DNA of 60,000 nt. It comes from Glandiceps talaboti (lineage: Eukaryota > Hemichordata > Enteropneusta > Spengelidae). Location of the stretch: NCBI RefSeq assembly GCF_964340395.1, contig NC_135552.1, positions 6,870,994-6,930,993 of the forward strand. Reading direction: 5' to 3'. Position 1 is the stretch's first letter. Every line of letters begins with the position of its first letter. A model generated the notes under the pieces. It was not told the DNA's origin. It ran no database searches and saw only the letters and a program-made list of their open reading frames with translations. Shown piece after piece: positions 1 through 9,605 of the stretch. A program made the position numbers and the translations under genes.

Positions 1-429
1 ATTTCCATCATCATAATCCAGCCATCCTATGTTGGAAGTGTACAAGACAAGTATAGCAACATCCTAATCAAACTTTAAAGGGATGTGTCTACAAGGTTTT
101 GTACTTCTTTATTTGTTTAAATCAATTTGGAACCAAGTCATACCAATGTAACAGGTTTATCTTTCTTGGTTGTCTTATTGTAATATTGTAAAAGCCAGCT
201 ACATTCAGTTTATATGGGTAGGTGATGAAACAGCTGTCTTACAATATATTACATAATCCAGTCATAAACCAAACTGGCCATGCTACAGGCTTTACCACCA
301 GAGGAAATAGTAAAGTAAACATTATAGTTAATTAACAATGTACTGTTCTCACTGTGTCAGCTATTAATGAGGACAAATCTACACATTCTCAACAAAGTTA
401 AGCTCAATCTACTGGGTAATTTCAGAGTT
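1..429. other. AT-rich intergenic sequence, no gene seen
   Basis: No ORF of note, no RNA gene and no clear repeat boundary was recognised. The dispersed repeat that starts near 430 may extend a little into this stretch. Confidence 0.5.
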
Positions 430-967
430 GAAGATTTTTGAAGATAAGCAATGACAAAGAATAACACTTCTAGAAACATCTCACCAAGATTCAAACTCAT
501 TCACTTAGTATTTTTTGAGATATAAGTTGTTGACCAAAATTCACATTTTTACACCTTAATTCCATATCACTCATGGAATCATGGTATGCTTAACATATCT
601 TTGTCCATACATCCCTAAATGCATTTCCATTAAATTTCAGCCCAATCTGCTCAGTGTTTTTGGAATTATAGATTTTTAACCAAAAAGACACATTTTCAGC
701 CCTAATTTGCATATCACTGATGGAATCATCCCGTCATGAACAAATCTTACTTTACACCCCCTTAAGAATGTTCCCACCAAATTTCGCACCAATCTGCCCA
801 GTAGTTTCTGAGTTTAAGTTTTTTGACCAAAAATCACATTTTTTGACCCAAAACCCACATCCCTGATGCAATCACTTTCATTTGAACAATTTCCCAACTA
901 GACACCACAAGTAACATGACCACCAAATATCAAAGCAATCGGTCCAGCAGTTTTTGACTTTAAGTTG

Positions 968-1025
<58 letters not shown>

Positions 1026-1085
1026 GACAGACAGACACTTTGCCATGCCTATAGCACTACTGAACCTTTCAGTTCAGTTGTGCTA
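430..1085 (+). repeat. Dispersed repeat with CA/GACA tail, copy 1
   Basis: This segment is a diverged direct copy of 3660-4240. Both contain internally repeated blocks (TTTGACCAAAA followed by CTAATTTGCATATCA and a GGAATCAT-like stretch). Both end in a CA microsatellite, here followed by GACA units, and then a shared terminal block, CATGCCTATAGCACTA, a short hairpin and TTGTGCTAAAA. The shared order of blocks and the common 3' end suggest a non-autonomous, SINE-like or microsatellite-tailed element. The superfamily was not recognised. Confidence 0.6.
971..1038. repeat. (CA)n then (GACA)n microsatellite
   Basis: About 25 CA repeats run directly into GACA units. They are the tail portion of the dispersed repeat at 430-1085. 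Confidence 0.95.
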
Positions 1086-3099
1086 AAAGAGGATTTTGAG
1101 GTTGGCTATAAATAATTCCACTTCCAGTGTCTTACAGCTTTAACCCTGGAAAATTTTAATGATGAATGAAATAAACTAGGGATCTAAAATAATTTTGAGG
1201 CAATTCGAATTTCAATTTTCTAACAAATTTACCAAGTCAACAACATTCAACTTGTACTAGTTGTAGTAGACATAACATCGTCTGATATTTTAATTTACGG
1301 AGTTTCTTGTCAGCAGACTCGGCCAATTTTTTCATCATTCCATTGTATTTAAACCTTATACATGTACTTGACATTTCGCAGTATTTATAATTCTCAACAA
1401 ATTACCTCAACATGCCTCACCTCGCTCGTACTCAAAGAAGTCCCGGTATGATCACTGACGAGTCGTGCTTGCATACGGAGTAATCTGGGACTTGATTCTG
1501 ACAATTGTCCCTACTATTTGTTTAGAGTCAAGTCAGCAACATAGACTTGTGCACCGCCTGTCGTATGTAAGCAGGGCTAACCACTGGCATGACCAGAGAG
1601 AACCTTTTCAGATGTTCACGAAAAACATAATGCAAAGTCTGAAGCCAAATTAAAGTTGTAATTATTTTAATTATTTTTACCTGCCAAATATTTGCATTTT
1701 GGAAATGACAAGACACGTTCATGTCGTTTAACTTTACATGTAAACTGTTGGCCAATAAACAAAGTTTGGTCGATTCACAGTCGGCAGTGAGACTGCTCTT
1801 GCATAACTTCAACCGCATGCCAAGGCATGCCTTCCTTACGCAAGTTGTCTTCATTCTGGTTCACTGTCACTCCAAATTGTACGACAATATACATGTAGAG
1901 TTAATCACAAGATACAGTTTATCTGAAAACATCAAACTTTTATAGTGGGTCTGAAGTGTGATTTTAGTGAGTACCAAGAACTCCTGTGTTTTTGCTGTGG
2001 AAAATCGCCCGGACGTCAAACGAGGTCATCTTCAGCTTCCGGGTCAAATCAGTCATTTTCTACCTAAAATTCTTGAACAGTCGGGACACATAAAAATCCA
2101 CCTTTTTGTGAAATTTGTAAACTTTCCGGTCCGTATTGAGGAAACTGAGTATGGAGGGTTATACTTCCATGCTATGAGCGAAAAACTAGGTCGAAATTCA
2201 GGGCCTCAAGTATGCGTCCCGAATTCGTCGGAAAATCGGAATTCCTAAATGTAATGCCAAAATTTATTTTGCTGGCACGAAAGAAGAGATATCAGTTGAG
2301 GTTTAGGCATTTTCAGTATCTAAAATGGGGAACTCTAGTGAAAGTTACGGCGAGTTGAAAATACCGAAAAATAAGGCCTGTGAGCAGCCATTCAAAGTGT
2401 CGCTATCTGGAGCATATTATGAGGATAGATAGTATGCAAATGTGGTTTAATGCGGACTGGCTGATTATGTATAAGGGGTGCAAAATTTGGATTTGAAGTT
2501 TACAACCCTGTTTCGAACAAACACTTGTCATTTGGGTGCCCAATGCGTAGAATTATGACTATAGCACATATTACATTGCTTGTTTGACGTCAATAGTGTC
2601 TTTTGAAAAGTGGCAGTTTACTTAAAGTCTCGTCAATTGATTTCCAATATGCGGCGGTCATAATGCTCATTAACATATTCATTTTTTTTTCAAATTACAA
2701 AAAAAAAATCATAAAAAATAAAAATGAAAACGTGCTGACTTGAAATTAACAAATCTAAGTAAGCTACCCTCTGTGCATCAACACACCAGATATCAAAGCA
2801 ATCTGATGAGTAGTAATCGAGGAGATGATGAAAGTGTCTTTTTTTTTTTTTAAATCATAAAAAATTGAAAATGGCACAGATCAACTTGGCATGAACAAAT
2901 CTGAATACAAATCTGCCAACCTACATGTACGTGCTGAAGAGTTCCTGCATTCATTTTTGTATTCGTCCCTTTTATTGTCCTGTTTTAATGTTACTTCATA
3001 CATGCATTGTTCATTATATATTTTAGTATAGTTCGCTCATAGGGAGCAGGAAGTACAAACGTATGTATATGCAAACTACATGTACTTGGTCTGGATGGT
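1086..3099. other. Intergenic sequence, no supported gene
   Basis: Short open frames occur here (for example 1958-2248, +), but they lack an ATG start, splice context or recognisable protein similarity. From 2640 to 2960 there are A/T-rich stretches with two related blocks (ATCATAAAAAAT followed by a GAAAA-like segment) that resemble decayed copies of the repeat family at 430-1085. Confidence 0.45.
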
Positions 3100-3640
3100 G
3101 AATATTTACAGAAGTGACAGGAGTATGGTGAACAAATTCACACCTTATGAGCACTCTTTGAGAATTATAACTGATAACAGCTTTAAAAAAATAGCACCAA
3201 CAGCATTGTAGGAAAGCTTTATTTGACTGTTGCTAGGCATATTTGCATACATTTTTTAAAATGTTTATTGCTTGTCTGATACCCTGTTATTATTTTTATG
3301 ATATAAACCATCATTTGACTGTTGCTATGGGCAAGGTCTTGGTGCTAGGCATATTTGCATACATTTTTTAACTCTTTTAATCACTTGGCTACCCTTCTCA
3401 GTTTTCATCCTTGCCAAATAAACCATCATTTCGCTGTTGCTATGGGCATGGGTGTGTTACCAGGCATATTTACATACATTTGTTTATTCTTAATTCACTA
3501 AGCTACCAATCCCTTGTGTTATCTTTGTAATATGCATCATCATTTCACGGTTGCTAAGGGTGTGGCCATGGTTGCTAGTATGTCGCACTCTTAGCAATAG
3601 TGAAATGATGATGCATGTTACAAAGGTAACACCTGGAACT
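3100..3640. repeat. Degenerate ~115-bp tandem array ending in an inverted repeat
   Basis: About four diverged units carry the core ACTGTTGCTA, then GGCATATTTGCATACATTT, then a T-rich spacer and CTACC. The last unit (from 3516) forms an inverted repeat with 3585-3632: ATGCATCATCATTTCAC and its reverse complement face each other around a short centre. No coding potential was seen. Confidence 0.7.
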
Positions 3641-3659
3641 TGCTCGGGCCAGTTGTGTC

Positions 3660-4240
3660 ACAATGTTTAGAACAATAACAGCAGAAAAACACCTCCAGAA
3701 ACATCCCCTCTAAGTTTCAGCTTCATTGATTGTGTAATTTTCAAGATATCACTTTTTGACCAAAATTGAGATTTTAAGACCTAATTTGCATATCGCCAAT
3801 GGGATCATTATGTTGTGAATTCATCTTCATCCACACATCCCAAGATGCATCCCCACTAAATTTCAGCTCATTGTCAATCTGCTCAGTAATTATGGAATTA
3901 TAGATTTTTGACCAAAAAGACACATTTTTAGACCTAATTTGCATATAACTTATGGGATCATCATATTATGAACAATTTTTAAACTAAACTCCGCTAAGAG
4001 CATTCCCGCCAAATTTCGTTTTTTTGACCAAAAATCTCATTTTTTTTACCCAAATCACACACTGGTCATGTGATCACTTTTATATGAACAATTTCCTAGC
4101 TAGACGACCAAGGTAAAAACAACATAGCAATGGGTCCAGCAGTTTTTGACTAAGATGTTTATTAAACACAGACACACACACACACACACACACACTTTTC
4201 CATGCCTATAGCACTAGTGAACCTAAGAAATTCAGTTGTG
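3660..4240 (+). repeat. Dispersed repeat with CA tail, copy 2
   Basis: This is the second direct copy of the 430-1085 element. It has the same internal blocks, a shorter CA tract (4172-4195) and the same terminal block, CATGCCTATAGCACTAGTGAAC and TTGTGCTAAAAA. It lies just upstream of the acyltransferase-like gene. Confidence 0.6.
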
Positions 4241-4482
4241 CTAAAAAATATCCAAATCTTTGCGTATATGTTCCTTCTCTATGGTTTGTCATACATTCCA
4301 AGGTCCACCTTAATACACTATGCAAGAATACATGTATGTCAGTTTATAGTTGAGGGATGTCCAATCATTTATATTGCATATTGTTGCAATACCAGTTTAT
4401 TCATATATCAATAAGTGACTAGAAGAGACAAATGACAATCATGCAGATTTGACAAGAATAAAAATTCTGTCTTCACAGGACC

Positions 4483-5352
4483 ATGGCTTACTCAGTCATC
4501 TCAAAGAGAATACCTGAATTGTTAAAATACATAACAAGATGGCGTCCAGAATGTAACCCTGTGTACTTCATGATAAAGAACAGTCACCAGACCAACAATA
4601 CTTGGCCACATCTCAACATCTACACAGATAATGAACAATTTCAATCTTGTACAACTGTGGTCTGTAAAGCCAACAACCTCTACAAACCTCCCTACAACAC
4701 ATCATACTTTGCCTACTCTACTGATGGTGGTAGTCTTACAACTTTACTGAAGCAGAATGGAGTTATGGACTGGAAAGAAAAGTACACAGGATTTGAACTC
4801 ATTCCTACATGTTTGGTAGACAATATCAAGGAAGTGATGTGTGATCAAATGGATTTTGAACCTGTTATGGATGCGAAATACAAAATGTTTGTTTTCGATC
4901 AACAGAGGAAAGAGCTCAGAAAGCAACTTTCAGCAACATCACTACCAAAGGGATTTACAGTAGGACCCCTATCTAGTAAACATGTACCATTGCTGGAACA
5001 GAAAAACCCACTCCCATTCACACCAAAATTTGCCAAAACTCTGGAACACTGCAAAAACATGGCAGCTTATGATGAAAATCAAACACCTGTAGCATGGACC
5101 ATACACAAGGAATATGGTGACATTGGATATTCACATACAGATCCTGTTTTCCGAAAACTCAACATTTCCGCCACCCTTATAAGCTTACTGACATTAGAAA
5201 CATCTCAGTGTCAAGTTGAACCCTATGCAGTCATATCCATCAACAACGTTCAGTCAGCTGTACGCAATGCCAGCAGTGTGAGATTTACATTGTACATGTA
5301 CAAGGATTTTGAGATGACAAGGCTATGTCTAAAGAAGAAACATTTGGTGTAA
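4483..5352 (+). CDS. Glycine N-acyltransferase-like protein (GNAT fold)
   Basis: The 289-residue length is close to vertebrate GLYAT/GLYATL proteins (about 295 residues), which join acyl groups from acyl-CoA to amino acids. Matches to the family are the WPHLNIYTD strand (residues 41-49), a linker segment (about 155-172), TPVAW (201-205), and GDIGYSHTDPVFRKLN (212-227), which aligns with the GNAT acyl-CoA-binding region. In that loop the usual glycine of the R-x-x-G type motif is replaced by Asn (RKLN), so catalytic competence is uncertain. The ATG has a good context (ACCATGG) and lies 5 nt after a pyrimidine-AG that resembles a splice acceptor, so an upstream 5' UTR exon is possible. The ORF is intronless here. 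A decayed copy of its 3' part follows at 5505. It could be a functional paralogue, an incomplete gene with more exons, or a recent pseudogene. The family assignment rests on recognised motifs only. Confidence 0.7.
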   Translation: MAYSVISKRIPELLKYITRWRPECNPVYFMIKNSHQTNNTWPHLNIYTDNEQFQSCTTVVCKANNLYKPPYNTSYFAYSTDGGSLTTLLKQNGVMDWKEKYTGFELIPTCLVDNIKEVMCDQMDFEPVMDAKYKMFVFDQQRKELRKQLSATSLPKGFTVGPLSSKHVPLLEQKNPLPFTPKFAKTLEHCKNMAAYDENQTPVAWTIHKEYGDIGYSHTDPVFRKLNISATLISLLTLETSQCQVEPYAVISINNVQSAVRNASSVRFTLYMYKDFEMTRLCLKKKHLV

Positions 5353-5504
5353 AACCTTGGTGTATGATCACAACTGGTACTAAGCTACACTCAACTACAC
5401 CAGACAAATGAACAAAAGTTTTACCACACGTAAGAATGCATTTATATGGGGATTATACCAGTTAAATAAGTTTCAAATTGATCTTTTCATTATCCTTAGC
5501 TTGC

Positions 5505-5690
5505 AAGCTTACTAACATTAGAAACACCTCAGTTTGCAGTTGAACCCTATACAGTCATACACATCAACAACATTCAGTCAGCTGTATGCAATACCTGCTA
5601 ATAATAGATTCATGTTACCTGGCTACGTTTAGAAGATACAAACCCTTGATGCATGATTATAAATGGTACTAAAATGACACTTTCATAAAA
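5505..5690 (+). pseudogene. Decayed duplicate of the acyltransferase 3' end
   Basis: This repeats the sequence from about 5185 to 5380 at high identity (AGCTTACT-ACATTAGAAACA, then GTTGAACCCTAT-CAGTCATA, then AACATTCAGTCAGCTGTA). In the matching frame it runs about 31 codons and stops at TGC-TAA, losing the terminal residues of the parent. A TTATCCTTAG acceptor-like site precedes it, so an alternative 3' exon is an option. Simple tandem duplication and decay is more likely. Confidence 0.65.
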
Positions 5691-5699
5691 ACAAGCCCT

Positions 5700-6300
5700 C
5701 ATACAATGTAGTTCCAACTGGTTGTCATTATTATAGCAAATTTCTTGTACAGATTTAGATTTGACCTTGAAAATGAAGGTCAAGGTCAATAGTCAATGTT
5801 TGAATAGAAAGTGTGTTCTTCTGACAATGTAGGTGTACAAAGTTGAAATGGAGCCTTTGTATAAAATTTCCAAAGTTATTCAGCAATTTAGCATTTGACC
5901 TTAAAGATGAAGGTCAAGGTCAATGCTTTAATAGGTGCAGGTACTTGAACGGTGTCTCTAGATACAAAACTTTGTGTGTTATTTAACAATAGTAGTAAAG
6001 GTTTAAGGTAAAAAAATAAAGCTTACTTTAGAAAATGTGCATGTGGACATTCAGTCTCTCTACTTCTTGAGTTACATGAATGGTAGGAAGAATAATTTTG
6101 GTTATTTGACATTTAAAATGTTGGTCAAGGTCAAAGCATAATTCCTCATTAGAAAGTTTAACATTCATAATGCAGGTCTGGACACTTGACTGGTGTCCTT
6201 ATGTTTCAAACCTTTGGAAATATGAGACAAAATGTGGGGGTTTTTTTACCAAAAATATGGCTACAATTTTGCCATAAAAGGTCGCAGTTATAAATAAGGG
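5700..6300 (+). repeat. Tandem-like repeat carrying TCAAGGTCA motifs
   Basis: Three related blocks, near 5758, 5890 and 6105, each carry TTGACC(T/A)T, a short A/T spacer and then GGTCAAGGTCAA. They are separated by similar sequence mentioning GCAGGTAC-TTGA and GGTGTC. The first two have an everted TGACCTT and AAGGTCA pair. This looks like a degenerate tandem or a dispersed repeat. The motif equals the extended half-site bound by ERR/NR5A-type nuclear receptors, but no function is shown. Confidence 0.55.
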
Positions 6301-6564
6301 ATGTGCATGTCTCTCAGGTAGTGTGTTACTGTTGCACTAAATTTGGTTGAAATCAGCTAATGCTTGTCAGAGAAATGAGGGTGCATGGACAGATGCACAC
6401 AAACAAGGATGGAACCCAATGTCACTTGATAGCCCCCATGGCATCCCTTGATAGTACTCTCTGGCATATCACCTGTTGGGGTAGTCTATCAGCTAGCCCT
6501 TGGATGTTCTTCCAATAAAATACGACACAAAGCCGAACAATGCTATCGAGGATGGAACATCCGA

Positions 6565-6915
6565 GGTCTAGCGAATGTCATCAGGATATAAATAACTGCC
6601 AATCAGAGAACCGTATTAGCGACAAGCACAAACAGAGGACAATAGCTAAATTTTCATGCATATTCATCTTAAGGAGGGGCTTGTAAAAATAACCACCAAT
6701 GCATTAACTAAAATGTGTGAATGACAACGTCTACACACTCATCAAACACAATTACCATAAACTGATAAGACATAGTAATGACATAAATGTGTTTGTCAAC
6801 ACCTGCATGCAGAGATTGAATATATCAAAGTATGTATATGCATATATGGCCCAGCCCACCGCTTATCGTAATCTCAATGGAATGTCTGGTCTGAAAATGA
6901 CATTCGCTAGACTGT
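6565..6915. mobile_element. Possible small inverted-repeat element
   Basis: GTCTAGCGAATGTCAT near 6570 is the exact reverse complement of ATGACATTCGCTAGAC near 6897, and CCGA-rich sequence flanks both ends. This is consistent with a non-autonomous DNA transposon of roughly 350 bp. No target-site duplication was resolved. Confidence 0.4.
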
Positions 6916-7685
6916 TCGGGCAAGCCCTCACATGCGAACTTCGTTCACTTATAGTTATAGCATCGAAAGAAAGCCCGAACGTCTAGCAGCAAGACTACTG
7001 TTGGGGCTAATAAGTAAAGTTTTACCACACACAAGAATGCATTCGTACACAATATATGGGGTTTATACACTGGTTGCTCTACATGTAAATGATGGACAAC
7101 ATATGTCTACATATAATAATTGGTTCTGTAGTGTTCATAATACAAGTCAAAATATTTAAAACCACCTTAATTTCCTATTTTTCATACATCACTGTAGATA
7201 CCTATCTAACTATCAGTACTTTTAATACCCTATTCCATGATGTTGGTATAGTTTAAAATTGATAGTCGATACAGAAAGTAGATTGCACACAATTTACAGG
7301 TCAGACTAATCTAAACAAACATTCATAGATAGAAGACATACATGTACATTTTTTGTAGCATCAAACTACTCTGTTGTATGGCAGTAATTCTGCACATTTA
7401 AGTTTGACCTTAAAAATAACAAGATAACATTAAGTGGCACAAGCTGAGTTTCTAAGGTTTCTACTTTAACTTAAGTGGAAAATACTTACATAAAACTTAG
7501 ACTTTAAACAAATGTACTATAATGTTAATGTCAATGCATGCCTTTTGTAACATTACAATTATCTTCTGACATTGTTAGAACACATGATTGCATAGTAGGG
7601 ATTTTATGAAATTTTTTTTATACATGTACATAAATTACATCATTGGATCAATGCATAAGTTATAAAACCCAGCTTTGGGTTCAGT
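6916..7685. other. Intergenic sequence, no gene seen
   Basis: AT-rich sequence with no ORF having both an ATG and recognisable content. TACATGTAC-like palindromes are frequent here, as across the whole window. Confidence 0.45.
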
Positions 7686-7943
7686 CAACAGGGAACTTGT
7701 AATCCAGACTGAGCATGCTCAAATGAAAAGGACTATGGGATTATATGTGGTTATCGTTATACCTAATCTGGAGCTACCGATAAAATAAACCTCCCATAAT
7801 GGTCAGGGTATTAAACTATGAATTGATCATTCGTGGTTGCAAACAATATAACAGTATTGTTTACAATACCAAGTCATTAGTACATATTATCACATTTCCC
7901 ATGATGCAACATTCAACATGGCGGGTTTGCAAGTTCCCTATTG
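7686..7943. mobile_element. 258-bp element with short terminal inverted repeats
   Basis: The left end CAACAGGGAACTTGTAA matches the reverse complement of the right end, TTGCAAGTTCCCTATTG, with two mismatches. The interior has no ORF. This fits a MITE. The flanking duplication is not clear, so the superfamily is left open. Confidence 0.5.
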
Positions 7944-8399
7944 TAAGAGATGCTAAAGAGTAAACCAAGTGAGACCTGTACTCTTTAAATATATGCAGAT
8001 AAAAGTATGCTCCGAAACTCCCACCACAGCTTGTGCCCCTTTAATGTCAGAACTTGGAATTCAACCATGTCTCTTTAAATCATGAATGTAGACTAAATAC
8101 TGTACATGTAGTACTTTAATCAGGACATTCAGAATCTTACTATGTACAATCTATACTTACATTTATTACATATGTACCGGTGATTACTTGAAAAGCTATG
8201 CAAGCACACAAGTGGTAGTTTCACTGCAGTGCAATACCCAAAAACATTATTGCATACCTGCATGCAAATAATACGTAAATGAGGGCATACTTGTATAGAT
8301 ATAGATATGAAATTGTGTGATCACACAGTGTAATTCTTTAGGAAATTTGCTGTTTTAGATAAACATAATATGTAATAATAACAGAACCCCGTTTTGCAT

Positions 8400-8560
8400 G
8401 AGTTCCTGTGTGGCTACTCAGGGATATTTGTATTCATGTTTGCAGTGTTTTCTGCTGCACTTTCACTCGCTATATACCGATGAAAGTATGCCTGCAGAGA
8501 AGACTGCAAGCACTGGTGTAAATATCCCAAGTATACCACACCACACTTGCACTCCTACAT
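8400..8560. repeat. Imperfect hairpin related to SINE body
   Basis: The left arm (GGGATATTTGTA, then GTTTGCAGTGTTTTCTGC) pairs imperfectly with the right arm (GACTGCAAGCACTGG, then TAAATATCCC). The left arm also resembles the body of the tRNA-derived SINE at 42480-42640 (TCATGTTTGCAGCATTTTCTGC), so this may be a decayed SINE copy. Confidence 0.45.
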
Positions 8561-8831
8561 CATAAGGTTCTGTCATAGTATTATGGTATATGTATACACA
8601 CTACATGTATTCATTTTGAACCAACGTTTAAATTCTATAGCTTTACCATACAACTGGGGTTTTTTTTAAACCTAAACTTTGATAACGTGTACAAAGTATG
8701 ACATACCAATCACAAATACATACACATATGCTATCTGAAAATCGTTATTTTTTATATTCTTTGAGAAAGTGACTCTAGAAATATACCAAAGTCTTTTAGA
8801 ATTTTCAAAATTAATAGTCATGGCAGTTAAG

Positions 8832-9150
8832 TGATGGTTAGAGTCCAGCCTTGAATCTGTGAAATGAAGGTTCAAGCCTTGCTCCTACTGTTTGTTTCTA
8901 AATGGCTAAAGTCCTTGGGAAAGATTTGAACCAAAAATGTGCCCTAGTCAACCCAGCTGTATAATTGGGGACCTGGTAGGATAAAGGTCGTAATGTGAAT
9001 GCTTTAATCCTATGAGCTTATAGAGGCTGCAATGGATTGTATGCTCCCCAGGGAGTTGAGGATGTGTAAACATGCTGGTGTGCCAGGGGTACCAGGGTAA
9101 TAATTGTAAAGCGCTTTGAGTAAAAAGTGGGAAGTGCTACATAAAAACTA
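8832..9150 (+). mobile_element. tRNA-derived SINE, copy 1
   Basis: A tRNA-like head has a degenerate A box (GGTTAGAGTCCAGCC) and a B box (GGTTCAAGCC, 8869-8878). It is followed by a conserved body: AGTCAACCCAGCTG, GGGGACCTGGTAGGA, TTTAATCCTAT, GCTTATAGA and ATGCTCCCCAG. The same body is found at 23905-24290 in the same orientation. This is a Pol III-type retroposon. The central domain may be one of the widely conserved SINE core domains, but I could not name it with confidence. Confidence 0.75.
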
Positions 9151-9289
9151 ACATTCTGATTATTTAGACTGCTTGTACATAACTTAACATATTTTAGATT
9201 ATGTTGAAACTTACCTCTGTACTGGCCCAAGGAATGAGTTGATAGAAGAACCTGTGAATTAAACATACTACTAAATGTTTTGTACTTAT

Positions 9290-9605
9290 TACTTAGTATT
9301 TTTTGTCGATTTTGATTCCAAATAAAAGGTTACCTATATTTACCATTCACTATCACGCGTCTAAAAACCAGCAGTCACTGGCAATACTCCTACAGTTTTA
9401 ACTGCCATGATACTGTAGGCTAATAAATAAAATGATGTCATTTCATTCATACACCCCAGTAGTATGAGAATACAATATCACAGCAGTTAATAAGGTGGGA
9501 GTTTTGCCAGTGACTACTTAGTCATTAAACAAGTGACAGTGAAGGGTAAAATATTAGGAACCTTTTATTTGGAAACAAAAACGACAAAAAATACATACAA
9601 GTTAT
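9290..9605. mobile_element. Foldback element, arms ~140 bp
   Basis: The left arm (TATTTTTTGTCG, CCAAATAAAAGGTT, CAGTCACTGGCAA) is matched in reverse complement by the right arm (TTGCCAGTGACTA, AACCTTTTATTTGG, CGACAAAAAATA) with scattered mismatches. No ORF lies inside. It is consistent with a palindromic MITE or foldback transposon. Confidence 0.65.

Noticed and set aside
1958-2248. 96-codon ORF
   Set aside because: No ATG at the stated start, no splice context and no recognisable motif.
6717-7159. Two overlapping plus-strand ORFs
   Set aside because: They lie across a putative inverted-repeat element, and the composition looks random.
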